Both the position numbers and the translations under genes were made by a program. From positions 1-64,000 of the forward strand of contig JANYCY010000022.1 of the NCBI GenBank assembly GCA_025360045.1: a DNA stretch of 64,000 bases, read 5' to 3'. The notes beneath the pieces were generated by a model. It made no database searches and had not been told where the DNA came from. It worked only from the letters and a program-made list of their open reading frames with translations. Positions 43,989-53,239 of this stretch are shown one piece after another. Each line of letters begins with the position of its first letter. The first letter of the stretch is position 1. Source of the DNA: Janthinobacterium sp. Lineage in GTDB: Bacteria > Pseudomonadota > Gammaproteobacteria > Burkholderiales > Chitinibacteraceae.

Positions 43989-44918
43989 ATGACTGTATTA
44001 ATTCTGGCCGAACACGACGGCAAGCAAATTAAAAAAGCCACTCGTCAGGCTGTAACAGCTGCGGCGGCATGGAATGCCCCTGTTCATCTGCTGGTGCTGG
44101 GCAATGGTTTAGAAGCCGTGACGGCAGAAGCCGCCAGCATTGCCGGTGTCAGCGAAGTGATTCGTGTCGATGCACCTGCTCTGGCGCACGCGCTGGCCGA
44201 AGATGTGGCAGCGCTGCTGCTGGATTTAGCGCCTAAATATCAAGTGATTTTAGCGCCGCATACCGCAGCGGCAAAAAATGCCCTGCCACGCGTGGCTGCG
44301 CTGCTTGATGTCGCCATGATTTCTGATGTGATTAGCATCAGCGCCCCAGCGACTTATATCCGTCCAACTTACGCCGGTAGTGTGCTCACTACAGTAGAAA
44401 GCAGCGATGCGGTGCAAGTATTGACGGTGCGGGCAACTGGTTTTGATGCTGCAGGCAATGGCCCTGCTGTAAATATTGTGGATCACGCCGCACCTGCTGC
44501 CCAAGCACAAGCACGTTTCGTGTCGGCCACGCATCTTGTCAGCGATCGCCCTGAGTTAGCTTCTGCTCGGGTAGTGGTAACCGGTGGTCGTCCGCTGGAA
44601 ACACGTTTTGATGCAATTCTAAATCCGCTGGCCGCTAAGCTAGGCGCGGCCATTGGTGCAACGCGCGCCGCTGTGGATGCGGGCTACGCACCGAATGATT
44701 TGCAAGTTGGCCAGACCGGCACGGTGGTTGCGCCTGAACTCTATGTTGCCGCAGGTGTATCGGGCGCAGCCCAGCATTTAGCCGGTATGAAAGACAGTAA
44801 AGTGATTGTGGCGATTAATCTGGACCCTGATGCAGCGATTTTCCAAGTGGCTGATTTTGGTTTAGTTGCCGACCTATTCGAAGCCGTGCCCGCGCTGACT
44901 GCTGCGCTGGCATCTTAA
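43989..44918 (+). CDS. etfA: Electron transfer flavoprotein, alpha subunit
   Basis: The large, FAD-binding ETF subunit of 309 residues. The N-terminal domain opens VLILAEHDGKQIKKATRQAV. The FAD-binding domain has VVVTGGRPLETRFD, then GATRAAVDAGYAP, QVGQTGTVVAPELYVAAG and VAINLDPDAAIFQVADFGLV. All usual motifs are present. It forms an operon with etfB and delivers electrons to the ETF-QO encoded at 39180-40838. Confidence 0.97.
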   Translation: MTVLILAEHDGKQIKKATRQAVTAAAAWNAPVHLLVLGNGLEAVTAEAASIAGVSEVIRVDAPALAHALAEDVAALLLDLAPKYQVILAPHTAAAKNALPRVAALLDVAMISDVISISAPATYIRPTYAGSVLTTVESSDAVQVLTVRATGFDAAGNGPAVNIVDHAAPAAQAQARFVSATHLVSDRPELASARVVVTGGRPLETRFDAILNPLAAKLGAAIGATRAAVDAGYAPNDLQVGQTGTVVAPELYVAAGVSGAAQHLAGMKDSKVIVAINLDPDAAIFQVADFGLVADLFEAVPALTAALAS

Positions 44919-44950
44919 TCATTTGAACGATTTAAAACTCAAATCTTAAA

Positions 44951-45043
44951 ACACGGAGAACACAGAGGACACGGAGTTTCACGGAGCAAAAAATCATATT
45001 TTGGCTTTTCTCCGTGGCCCTCTGTGTTCTCCTTTTACTCTGT
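44951..45043. repeat. CTCTGTGT intergenic element, copy E (self-inverted)
   Basis: ACGGAGAACACAGAGG near the left end pairs with CCTCTGTGTTCTCC near the right end, and CACGGAG pairs with CTCCGTG inside. It thus forms a long imperfect hairpin in the spacer between etfA and the ferredoxin-NADP reductase gene. Confidence 0.7.
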
Positions 45044-45099
45044 GGTTCAAGGTTTGGGTTTTTGCAATGATTCAATTTTAAAGATTAAAAGAGAAAAAC

Positions 45100-45876
45100 A
45101 TGAGCGCTTTTGCTACCGAACACGTGTTATCGGTTCGCCACTGGAACGATTCGCTGTTCAGCTTTACCACCACGCGTGATGATTCGCTGCGTTTTGAAAA
45201 CGGCCAGTTTGTAATGATAGGCTTGGAAGTAAACGGCAAGCCGTTGATGCGCGCTTACTCGATTGCTAGCCCAAACTACTCCGAAACTTTGGAGTTTTTC
45301 AGTATTAAAGTTCAAGACGGCCCGCTGACGTCCCGTCTGCAGCACTTGAAAGAAGGCGACCCACTCTTGGTCAGCCGTAAGCCGACAGGTACTTTGGTGT
45401 TGAGCGATTTAAAGCCTGCCAAAAACCTTTATTACCTTTCAACAGGTACCGGTCTTGCGCCATTTATGAGCTTGATTCAAGACCCAGACGCTTACGAGCA
45501 GTACGAAAAAATCATTTTGGTGCACGGCGTGCGTACCGTGAGCGAGCTGGCTTATGCCGACTTTATTGAAAAAGAGCTGCCACACAATGAGTTCTTTGGC
45601 GATGCCGTCAGAGAAAAGCTGATTTACTACCCAACGGTGACGCGTGAGCCATTCCGTAACCAAGGTCGTTTAACTGATTTGTTTGAATCGGGTAAGTTGG
45701 AGCGCGATATTGGCCTGCCACCGCTTAACCCAGAAACAGACCGTGCCATGCTTTGCGGCAGCCCAGCCATGCTGAAAGACACTTGCGCGCTACTCGATGC
45801 GCGTGGCTTCCAAGTATCCAAGCGCATCGGCCAGCCTGGCGATTATGTGATTGAGCGTGCGTTTGTAGAGAAGTAA
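45100..45876 (+). CDS. fpr: Ferredoxin/flavodoxin-NADP+ reductase
   Basis: A 258-residue FAD enzyme that exchanges electrons between NADPH and ferredoxin or flavodoxin. The FAD site RAYSIASPNY is near residue 51, and the start of the NAD(P) domain, YYLSTGTGLAPFMSLI, is near 110. VHGVRTVSELAY and MLCGSPAML follow. It ends in IERAFVEK, as in the proteobacterial subclass that ends in an aromatic residue within VE(K/R/W). It starts at ATG 45100 and is ended by a strong terminator. Confidence 0.95.
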   Translation: MSAFATEHVLSVRHWNDSLFSFTTTRDDSLRFENGQFVMIGLEVNGKPLMRAYSIASPNYSETLEFFSIKVQDGPLTSRLQHLKEGDPLLVSRKPTGTLVLSDLKPAKNLYYLSTGTGLAPFMSLIQDPDAYEQYEKIILVHGVRTVSELAYADFIEKELPHNEFFGDAVREKLIYYPTVTREPFRNQGRLTDLFESGKLERDIGLPPLNPETDRAMLCGSPAMLKDTCALLDARGFQVSKRIGQPGDYVIERAFVEK

Positions 45877-45893
45877 GCGGATTTTCATCTAAT

Positions 45894-45922
45894 AAAAAAT
45901 GGCCACGACGTGGCCATTTTTT
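45894..45922. terminator. Intrinsic terminator after fpr
   Basis: A 13-base perfect inverted repeat AAAAAATGGCCAC/GTGGCCATTTTTT with a 3-base loop, 18 bases past the fpr stop. It is symmetric and could act in both directions. Confidence 0.93.
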
Positions 45923-45943
45923 ATTGCTGTGTTCTGATTAAAC

Positions 45944-46014
45944 CGTCATTCCCGATTTTTTTATCGGGAAGTCAGTGGCAGGAAGAGATTGCCAATAAAA
46001 CGGCAGGAATAATG
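45944..46014. repeat. dRS3-like repeat, copy 4 (degenerate)
   Basis: Begins CCGTCATTCCCGATTTTTTTATCGGGAA like the other copies, but the second half has lost the closing ATGACG arm. It is probably an eroded copy. Confidence 0.6.
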
Positions 46015-46036
46015 TAAGCATTTAGCTTCAAAACGG

Positions 46037-48751
46037 CTACTTATCCCAAAGTGCTAAAAATTGCTCGCTGCTGAATGCGCTTGAGCAGCCGTCTTCTTGT
46101 AGAAAGCTGGCTTGAGGCTTGAGCCATCGTTGGGCGACATCGTGCACGGCCGAGCGGCTGATGGTTTTGCTGGCGTCAGGATTGATATGATTAAGATCAG
46201 TGGCAAATGTCCAATTAAAGGCTAGCTTGTTGACCTTGGCATCATCGCTAAGTAAGCGTTGCTCGCGCTGTATTGCACTGCTTATTTCGGCATCGTTTGG
46301 CCCGTCTTTGGCCAGTGTTTTGAGGGTGGAAATCGTTTTTTCTAACATTAGAGCGCACTGCTTAGATGCCCCCGTATTGCGTAGGTTGATGACAATCCCT
46401 CTGCCAGTGCCTGCTTCAGTATGGGTAGACACGTCATAACTTAGTCCTTCGCTGTGGCGTAAAATGGGGAGTAGACGTTGTTGCAAAATATCTGCCAGTG
46501 CTGAGGCAAGTAGCGCGTCGTTGGCCGTGACCGCTTGCGGCGAGACAAAACGCCAGTTTAGCCATGCTTCTTCTTGGCGAATGCCTGAGCTGATATGGTT
46601 GTTCGTGATGGGGAGGGGGCTGATTGCTTTTAGCGGGCGGCGATCTGCGATGGGAGGAATGCTGGCGATATATTGCGTAATCAGCGTTTCTAATTGCGCG
46701 GCTTGCCGAATACCCGTGAGCGTGAGCCGCAAAATGGCTGGCTCACCATAGAGCGAGGCATGGGCCGTTTGGATCTCGTCAGTGAGCAGCAGTTTAAAAT
46801 CCTGATCTGACCAGCTTTTCCAGGGCCACGCTTCGCCATGCGCCAATAAGGCATTGAGGTCTTGTCGTTGGCTGAGCACATTTTTGACTTGTTCAATGGC
46901 AAAAGTGCGGGCGTTGTGATGGGGCGGTGGGCTTTGCAAGCTTAAATGTAATACTTGTAAGGCGGTTTCCAGATCATCAGGGGCGCTAGTGCCACTGATG
47001 CCATGCTGATCTTCATTGAGCCAGTGGTTGAGGTTGAGCGAGTGGCCAAGTAATGCGTCATTGAGCTGCATGCCGCTGAGATCACGAAAGCCAGCTTGCG
47101 CTTGATAGGCACTTAATGTTGCTCCGGCAAGGCGTTGTTGAGCGGCTAGGCCCAACAAGCCACCTTGAGCGCGTAAGTCGATACCTATTTTCTCATCAGC
47201 GCGGGTGTTTTTTTGCCATAGCACTTCTAAGCCATTACTGAGCGTCCAAATTTCACCTCCCTCGATGGTTTTTCGGGCTGTAATGGTGCCTGCTTTGGGG
47301 AGCTTATCGATCAGCTTGCTGGATTTAATTTCACGAGCGCCATTGCCAAATTGGCGTTTTGCGGCCTTGTTTTCAATTTGCTCAATATCGTCGTCAGTAA
47401 AAAAACCAAAGGTCTGCGCATTATCACTCTGCGCCCGCATGATTTTGATGAGTTGGCCTGGGCTTTGCATGAGTTGATCTAATTCAGCTTGTAGGCGCTG
47501 CGGAGTGGCTATTTTTTCAATCTCGCTAAAGGCTTTTACATTGTCTGCAGGTGAGTCGGCGACCATGCCGTCGATGACATGACCCAGTAACAGCGTAATA
47601 ATTTGGTTTTGCTCAAGCGGCTGTTTGGCGGCGGTTTCAAAATTGGTGCGCATTATTTTGTATGCTTCGGCCACTTCTGCCGCAGAAAAGCCATTGCGGC
47701 GTGCTTGTTCTGCTGTAAATCGTATCTCTTCTAGTGCTTGTTTGGCTTTCCCTTCTGTAGGGGATGCGCCGAGGGACCAGATCTGTAGATGTGGAATGTC
47801 ATTTTCAGAAAAAAAGTAAGCTTGTGAGTAAGCGCTTTTATCGCTTTTTTCTTGTAAACGACGCTGCACCATCAAAAGCGCTAAAGAGCGCATATAGTCG
47901 CGCTCCATTCCCGCCTGGCTTGGAATGCCATTCCACTCTTCTTGCCAGCCCCAAGACACGGCTGAATTGCTTAGGCCGTAGGCTTGATAATTGCTAAAGA
48001 GTTGCCGCTGGCGATTCGGAGTTGCGATGGCCGGCGCATCAGGAATAGGTCCTGAGGCAAGGTGGGCAAATTGGCTACGGATTTCCTTTTCTACACTGGC
48101 CGCATCGATATCTCCTACTACAATCAGCGTCATCCGAGGTGCAATATAGTGACGGCGATAAAATGCAGTAATACGTTGCAAGGGTAATTTCTCAATAACG
48201 CTTTGCTCCCCAATCGGCATACGATTACTGTATTCGCGTCCTGGGTAAAGCACATCTACATACTCGGCCCAGTTTTTTTGATTGTTTTGGCCGAGGCGCA
48301 TTTCATCTAAAACCACTTTGCGCTCTTGCGCTAATTCATGGGCATCAAATTGAATGCCACCAGCCCAATCTGCAGTCAGTTGTAATGCTTTAGGCAAGGC
48401 GCTGGTGTTGCTGCTTAATTGATAAACCGTGCTTTCCCACCCGGTCCAAGCATTGCTGTCGTTGCCCCAGCGCATTCCTTGGCTATTTAAAAATGTAGCG
48501 ATTTCACCAGCGGCAAAATGCGTGGTGCGCCGAAACGCCATATGTTCGACTAGATGGGCAATGCCTTTTTCATCTTCATCCTCGTGGCGTGAGCCGGTTT
48601 TAACCACGAGGCGTAATTCAACCTTGCCCGCTGGTTTGCTATCCCCTTTGATGAGATAGCGTAAGCCATTGTCGAGTTGGCCTTCTTTAATATCTAAAGC
48701 TGCCCAGCAAGGGCTTGTGAGTAGGAGGGCGCAGTATAGAAAGTGACGCAC
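46037..48751 (-). CDS. Secreted M16-family zinc protease (PqqL-like)
   Basis: A 904-residue protein with a signal peptide (RHFLYCALLLTSPCWA) and the double M16 layout of pitrilysin-type proteases. The inverse zinc motif HLVEH is near residues 66-70, with the third ligand Glu expected in the EMRLGQN region near 150. The second half (from ~500) is an inactive-type M16 domain. It resembles E. coli PqqL, a periplasmic protease. The start is GTG 48751 with AAAGG about 6 bases upstream. It ends close to the degenerate repeat after fpr, convergent with that gene. Confidence 0.88.
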   Translation of the reverse strand: MRHFLYCALLLTSPCWAALDIKEGQLDNGLRYLIKGDSKPAGKVELRLVVKTGSRHEDEDEKGIAHLVEHMAFRRTTHFAAGEIATFLNSQGMRWGNDSNAWTGWESTVYQLSSNTSALPKALQLTADWAGGIQFDAHELAQERKVVLDEMRLGQNNQKNWAEYVDVLYPGREYSNRMPIGEQSVIEKLPLQRITAFYRRHYIAPRMTLIVVGDIDAASVEKEIRSQFAHLASGPIPDAPAIATPNRQRQLFSNYQAYGLSNSAVSWGWQEEWNGIPSQAGMERDYMRSLALLMVQRRLQEKSDKSAYSQAYFFSENDIPHLQIWSLGASPTEGKAKQALEEIRFTAEQARRNGFSAAEVAEAYKIMRTNFETAAKQPLEQNQIITLLLGHVIDGMVADSPADNVKAFSEIEKIATPQRLQAELDQLMQSPGQLIKIMRAQSDNAQTFGFFTDDDIEQIENKAAKRQFGNGAREIKSSKLIDKLPKAGTITARKTIEGGEIWTLSNGLEVLWQKNTRADEKIGIDLRAQGGLLGLAAQQRLAGATLSAYQAQAGFRDLSGMQLNDALLGHSLNLNHWLNEDQHGISGTSAPDDLETALQVLHLSLQSPPPHHNARTFAIEQVKNVLSQRQDLNALLAHGEAWPWKSWSDQDFKLLLTDEIQTAHASLYGEPAILRLTLTGIRQAAQLETLITQYIASIPPIADRRPLKAISPLPITNNHISSGIRQEEAWLNWRFVSPQAVTANDALLASALADILQQRLLPILRHSEGLSYDVSTHTEAGTGRGIVINLRNTGASKQCALMLEKTISTLKTLAKDGPNDAEISSAIQREQRLLSDDAKVNKLAFNWTFATDLNHINPDASKTISRSAVHDVAQRWLKPQASFLQEDGCSSAFSSEQFLALWDK

Positions 48752-48935
48752 AGCGTGCCTTTGTAGTAAGAGTAAATGAGGTTTTTTTGGCGTGTATTTT
48801 GTAAGAATTTATTAATTAGCTTTGTTTTTTATTTCTAAATTAGTAAGTAATTGTATAGGTAACAAGCGAGCTTGGCGAGATATGGTATGTGTGCGTCATT
48901 TTTTTCTCTTGTATAGGCTTGAAGAGCGCCCTGTT

Positions 48936-49865
48936 TTATCTATTCTTCCCCGCTTTATGACTAACTACAGATGACGTGGAGGCAAATACCGATTGCCTCG
49001 CCGCTTCACTCACTGCCAGCACGGCTGGGTGAGTGAGGCGTCTTTCAACCGAAATGGCGTAATAGTTCACCACTACAGATTTGATATGGCCAATGAGTTC
49101 GGCTCCTTGTTGTTTTTGAATTTCATTCTCCATGATGGCTGGAGCGGGGAATATGCCTGCTCCGGCTCTTCCAAATGCCTTCATCAGGGCGCTATCATCA
49201 AATTGACCAACAATTCGTGGCTGAATGTCTTGTTCTTGAAACCAGCGCATAAGCGGCGTTTGCATGGCAACGTTATCGCCTAGTAGTAGGAAAGGTGCGC
49301 CATTGAGTGAGCGGGGGAAGTCTTCTCGATAAAGGGCAGCTAGCTCAGGTACGGCGTAGAGGGCGATGTCACAATGCCCTAGTGAATGGTTATAGCCTTT
49401 CACGCCTAGCTCGGAGGGGAGCGGCTGATCGGCGATGACTAAATCTAATTTATGAATGGCCAGCTCGGCAAATAAGCGCTCTAACTTGTCTTCATAACAA
49501 ATGAGTCGCACCGGCTCAGCCAAGGCAATGGCAGGGGCGAGTAGTTGATAGGCGATGGATTTAGGCACGGCGTCCGCCACGCCAACTCGAAACGCTTGCT
49601 CGGTGCCGCCTCTCTTGAGTGTTTGCTCTAGCTCGTTACCAATCTGAAAAATCTCCCGCGCATGCTCATTGGCCATTTTCCCCGCTGAGGTTAGTTCTAA
49701 GCGGCGACCGGTGCGGCGAAATAAATCTGTGCCCAAGGACCGTTCTAACTCTGCCAGCTGGCCACTGATGGTTTGCGGGGTGAGGTGTAGCTGTTCGGCT
49801 GCACGGGTGATGCTGCCTGCTTTGGCAACGCTCCAGAAGTAATACAGTTGTTTGTAATTTAGCAT
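48936..49865 (-). CDS. nhaR: NhaR-like LysR transcription activator
   Basis: A 309-residue LTTR. The N-terminus NYKQLYYFWSVAKAGSITRAAE followed by LHLTPQTISGQLAELE is diagnostic of the NhaR group, which senses Na+ and activates the Na+/H+ antiporter nhaA in E. coli. The effector domain begins near residue 92 (FRVGVADAVPKSIAYQLL). No nhaA is next to it here, so its local target is unknown. It starts at ATG 49865. Upstream lies a gene-free 480-base gap before htpX on the other strand. Confidence 0.88.
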   Translation of the reverse strand: MLNYKQLYYFWSVAKAGSITRAAEQLHLTPQTISGQLAELERSLGTDLFRRTGRRLELTSAGKMANEHAREIFQIGNELEQTLKRGGTEQAFRVGVADAVPKSIAYQLLAPAIALAEPVRLICYEDKLERLFAELAIHKLDLVIADQPLPSELGVKGYNHSLGHCDIALYAVPELAALYREDFPRSLNGAPFLLLGDNVAMQTPLMRWFQEQDIQPRIVGQFDDSALMKAFGRAGAGIFPAPAIMENEIQKQQGAELIGHIKSVVVNYYAISVERRLTHPAVLAVSEAARQSVFASTSSVVSHKAGKNR

Positions 49866-50348
49866 GCTTGTTTTCCATCAAGTTTTTACGATCAATTCAC
49901 AAAGAATAATCTGTTTTTCTTTGTGGAAAAGCAAGCTTAGAATAGCGCTATGATTTGTGTCGACCTGCTTTAAGGCGATAGAGCGTTTTAAGTTTTTGCA
50001 TGGGGAAAGTCCGCCTAATGCTAAATAAATAAAAATGTGTTTCTTATAAATTGAGAGTTGAATCAGCCGCTTATTTTTATAAGGGATTCTAAAGCGATTT
50101 TTGAATCGGCTTTATGAGAGCTAGCCCACAAGGAACTACCGTTCACTTATCAGAAAATACGGCTAGTAAGGACGGGCAGAATAAACGCGGTAAGCTTGTG
50201 ACTGTGCCGTGATCGTGCCTGTAGACAAGGGATGATGGGCTTGGGTTTTGTTTGAGTTTGAACCGTATTTGCTCGTGTTTAACCCCACTTGTATTGCGTG
50301 TAGTGAAAGAATAAGCAGCATATAAGTGGCGATGGTTAAGGAGTGATG
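49866..50348. other. Gene-poor gap between nhaR and htpX
   Basis: About 480 bases with no convincing gene. It must hold both divergent promoters. A 32-codon frame at 50113-50211 has no good ribosome binding site and is not called. No repeat element from the three dispersed families is present. Confidence 0.5.
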
Positions 50349-51209
50349 ATGAAAAGAATGGGCTTATTCTTTTTAAGCAATCTGGCAATGATGCTTTTGC
50401 TGATTTTTTATTTTATTAGCACCGATCTATTTCCCAGAATAGTGGCTTTCAGCTTGCCATCTCTATGGGCGGGTCTGCTGATGTTGGCTTTAGCCCTGCT
50501 CAGCGCCTACTTTGCATTTGCCTTGTCAAAATATAAAGCAAGGCGCTCGCTCGTGGCCAAGCTGATTGAAACCCCTCGTAATGCCTTGGAGTGCTGGTTG
50601 CTCGCTACAGTTGCCAAACAAGCAAGGCTGGCGGGTATTCCTAGCCCCAAAGTGGGTATTTATGAGTCTGTGGGGATTAATGCTTTTGCGACTGGCTTGA
50701 GCAGGTATCAAAGCATGATTGCCGTGTCTACAGGCATGTTGTGTTTTATGCCTAAAGAGGAGGTGGAGGCGGTGCTCGCTCATGAAATTAGCCACCTTGC
50801 TCATCATGATATGGTGAAGCTGATTGCCTATCAGGGGATGTTAAATCTGGGGTTTATCTTGGTCTCTTTGAGCGCATATAGCCTGTTGGTATTGTTTTTT
50901 GAGTCGCTGAGTATGGTCAGTCTACTGATTGCAATGCTTGTATTGCCCTTGTATGTGTTTATCGTGGCTTTGCTGATGCATTTTTCCCGCTTGCTAGAGT
51001 TTAGCGCTGATCAAGCGGGGGTAAAGCGATCGGGGCTAGGGGCCATGATTGCGGCGCTGGAGCGATTAAATAGTGAACGTTGGCTGCCTTTGCCAGAAAA
51101 AATGGCGGTATTGGGAATGAAAGGCAGTATTGGCAGCGGGGTGAGGCGATTATTTATGTCGCATCCCACGCTCAACGAAAGAATCGCTATTCTGAAGGCA
51201 TTGAAATAA
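50349..51209 (+). CDS. htpX: HtpX-like membrane zinc metalloprotease (M48)
   Basis: A 286-residue integral membrane protease that degrades misfolded membrane proteins together with FtsH. Two N-terminal helices (~5-27 and ~35-58) precede the HEXXH site HEISH near residues 144-148. Two further hydrophobic segments lie at ~160-215, and the third ligand region RLLEFSADQAGV comes later. The C-terminal SHPTLNERI is typical. GTG 50343, ATG 50346 and ATG 50349 are all possible; AAGGAG at 50338-50343 gives the best spacing to ATG 50349. Confidence 0.92.
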   Translation: MKRMGLFFLSNLAMMLLLIFYFISTDLFPRIVAFSLPSLWAGLLMLALALLSAYFAFALSKYKARRSLVAKLIETPRNALECWLLATVAKQARLAGIPSPKVGIYESVGINAFATGLSRYQSMIAVSTGMLCFMPKEEVEAVLAHEISHLAHHDMVKLIAYQGMLNLGFILVSLSAYSLLVLFFESLSMVSLLIAMLVLPLYVFIVALLMHFSRLLEFSADQAGVKRSGLGAMIAALERLNSERWLPLPEKMAVLGMKGSIGSGVRRLFMSHPTLNERIAILKALK

Positions 51210-51217
51210 AAGCATAA

Positions 51218-51304
51218 GCGGCACTTTGTCGATGAAGGTGCCGCGATGCAAATCTACCTTTGCGAATGATGGTGTGTAGTTAAGGTCTGCGTAGGCCTTT
51301 TTTT
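51218..51304 (+). promoter_or_regulatory. Structured leader upstream of terC: hairpin plus terminator-like hairpin
   Basis: GCGGCAC (51218-51224) pairs perfectly with GTGCCGC (51238-51244). Downstream, AAGGTC (51282-51287) pairs with GGCCTT (51294-51299) with one wobble, followed by seven T (51298-51304). The ribosome binding site of terC comes only 11 bases later. This could be an attenuator or riboswitch-like leader, or simply the htpX terminator. Confidence 0.5.
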
Positions 51305-51328
51305 ATGGATTTTTAAAGGAGTATCACA

Positions 51329-52288
51329 TTGGATACAGCCATCTCAATCGGTGAACCGTGGATGTGGGCCAGCTTTATTGGCTTTGTATTAGTCATGCTG
51401 GCCCTCGATTTATTTGTGTTTGGTGGCAGCAAAGTCCACAAAGTCAGCGTAAAAGAAGCTTTAAGCTGGTCTTTGGTTTGGGTGAGCTTAGCCTTATTGT
51501 TTAATGCCGGTTTGTGGTGGTATTTAAGTGGCACGGTGGGAGCAGAGATTGCTGATCGTAAGGCTCTGGAATTCTTTACCGGCTATTTGATCGAGAAATC
51601 GCTCTCCGTCGATAATGTATTTGTCTTCTTGCTGATCTTTACTGCTTTTAATGTGCCTGCTGAATTTCAGCGCCGTGTCTTGGTTTATGGCGTGTTGGGC
51701 GCATTGCTGATGCGGGCGGTGATGATTTTGGCCGGCGCGTGGGTTGTGCAAGAATTTAGCTGGGTGCTGTATCTGTTTGGTGCCTTCTTGTTGGTAACCG
51801 GTGTTCGGATGCTGTTTGTGGCCGAAGAAGAGCCGGATATGACCAAGAACCCAGTACTGAGGATTGCGCGTAAATATCTGCGTGTTTCAGATGAGCATCA
51901 TGGTGAAAAATTTGTGGTGAAGAAAGACGGCATACGCTATTTTACGCCGTTATTTTTAGTGCTGATTTTGGTTGAAATCTCAGATGTGGTATTTGCGGTT
52001 GATTCTATTCCGGCTATTTTTGCAATTACAACCGATCCATTTATTGTCTTTACTTCCAATATCTTCGCGATTATGGGTTTACGTGCTTTGTATTTTCTAT
52101 TGGCGGATATGGCTGATCGCTTTCACTTATTGCAATATGGTCTGGCGCTGGTACTGGCCTTTATCGGTACAAAGATGCTGATCATGCCTTGGTTTCATAT
52201 GCCGATCGCGATCTCTTTAACCGTGGTGATGGTACTGATTGCTGGTAGTGTGGTCGCCAGCCTTTATGTCACGCGTAAGCCTGATTGA
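51329..52288 (+). CDS. TerC/Alx-family membrane protein
   Basis: A 319-residue protein with about eight membrane helices. TerC motifs include the acidic helix residues in MLALDLFVFGG, FFTGYLIEKSLSVDNVFVFLLIF near residue 70, and LVEISDVVFAVDSIPAIFAITTDPFIVF near 205. Relatives (Alx, TerC, MeeF/YkoY) are linked to Mn2+ export or metalation of exported proteins, and to tellurite resistance. The start is TTG 51329, set by AAAGGAG 7 bases upstream; the next Met would remove the first helix. A structured leader lies just upstream. Confidence 0.9.
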   Translation: MDTAISIGEPWMWASFIGFVLVMLALDLFVFGGSKVHKVSVKEALSWSLVWVSLALLFNAGLWWYLSGTVGAEIADRKALEFFTGYLIEKSLSVDNVFVFLLIFTAFNVPAEFQRRVLVYGVLGALLMRAVMILAGAWVVQEFSWVLYLFGAFLLVTGVRMLFVAEEEPDMTKNPVLRIARKYLRVSDEHHGEKFVVKKDGIRYFTPLFLVLILVEISDVVFAVDSIPAIFAITTDPFIVFTSNIFAIMGLRALYFLLADMADRFHLLQYGLALVLAFIGTKMLIMPWFHMPIAISLTVVMVLIAGSVVASLYVTRKPD

Positions 52289-52297
52289 GACTTTTAG

Positions 52298-53239
52298 ATG
52301 ATTGATATAGTGGTCTTGTTTTTTTTATTTGGTTTGGCGGCGGGCTTGCTGCGTTCAGCGTTGAAACTGCCCGTCGCTTTATACGAATCCCTTTCGGTTT
52401 TTCTGCTTGTTGCCATCGGCTTGAAAGGTGGGCAAGGACTTGCTTCTCAACCTCTGGCACCCTTATTGCCACAGCTTTTGGCTGTGGTGGTGCTGGGGGT
52501 TGTGCTCACCTTAATTGCGTTTTTCATCTTGCAGCATGCAGGGCGTTTTTCGCGCGCTGATGCCTCATCGATGGCGGCTCATTATGGCTCGGTCAGCGTG
52601 GCCACTTTCGCCGTAGGGGTGAACTGGCTGACGACGCGGGACATTCCCTTTGAATCTCAGTTGACCATTTTTTTGGCAGTGATGGAAATCCCTGCCATTT
52701 TAGTGGGGATTGTGCTGATGCGTGGCTTAGGCAAGCAAACGCGCTGGGGGGCGCTGGCGCATGAAGCTTTGCTGGGCAAGGGCGTGACTTTGTTATTGGG
52801 GGGCATGTTGATTGGCTGGGCGGCAGGTCCTGATGGCTTAGCGCCGATTAAACCTTTGTTTTTTGATTTGTTTAAAGGGGTGTTGGCGCTATTTCTGTTG
52901 GAAATGGGGCTGATTGTGAGCCATCAGGTTGACGAGCTTAAAAAGCGCGGTCTGTTTATTTTGTCCTTTGCAATATTAATGCCGCTGCTGGGGGCTGTGC
53001 TTGGGACTGCATGTGGCGTCTTGCTCGGTCTGTCGATTGGTGGCGTCACATTGCTGGCCACACTGGCCGCGAGTGCTTCATATATTGCTGTGCCCGCTAC
53101 GATGAGGCTGGCTATTCCTGAGGCGAACCCTGTCATTTCTCTTGCCGCAGTATTGGGGGTTACTTTTCCTTTCAATATTTTAATCGGCATTCCTTTGTAC
53201 CACCGCTTTGCGAGCTACTTTGTCGGAGCTTCAGGATGA
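52298..53239 (+). CDS. sbtA: SbtA-like sodium-dependent bicarbonate transporter
   Basis: A 313-residue protein with about ten membrane helices in two inverted halves. Conserved stretches are SMAAHYGSVSVATFAVG near residue 88 and ASASYIAVPATMRLAIPEANPVISLAAVLGVTFPFNI near 265, both characteristic of SbtA. Cyanobacterial SbtA takes up bicarbonate with Na+. In a heterotroph this could feed carboxylases. It starts 9 bases after terC, and its stop overlaps the PII-like gene by four bases. Confidence 0.87.
   Translation: MIDIVVLFFLFGLAAGLLRSALKLPVALYESLSVFLLVAIGLKGGQGLASQPLAPLLPQLLAVVVLGVVLTLIAFFILQHAGRFSRADASSMAAHYGSVSVATFAVGVNWLTTRDIPFESQLTIFLAVMEIPAILVGIVLMRGLGKQTRWGALAHEALLGKGVTLLLGGMLIGWAAGPDGLAPIKPLFFDLFKGVLALFLLEMGLIVSHQVDELKKRGLFILSFAILMPLLGAVLGTACGVLLGLSIGGVTLLATLAASASYIAVPATMRLAIPEANPVISLAAVLGVTFPFNILIGIPLYHRFASYFVGASG

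Noticed and set aside
50113-50211. 32-codon frame starting MRASPQGTTVHLSENTASKD upstream of htpX
   Set aside because: No convincing ribosome binding site and no recognisable similarity; too short to support.
50143-50388. 81-codon minus-strand frame upstream of htpX
   Set aside because: It covers the htpX start and promoter area, and the translation looks like random sequence.
51210-51328. Canonical yybP-ykoY manganese riboswitch before terC
   Set aside because: The conserved loop sequences of that class could not be found; only generic hairpins are supported.
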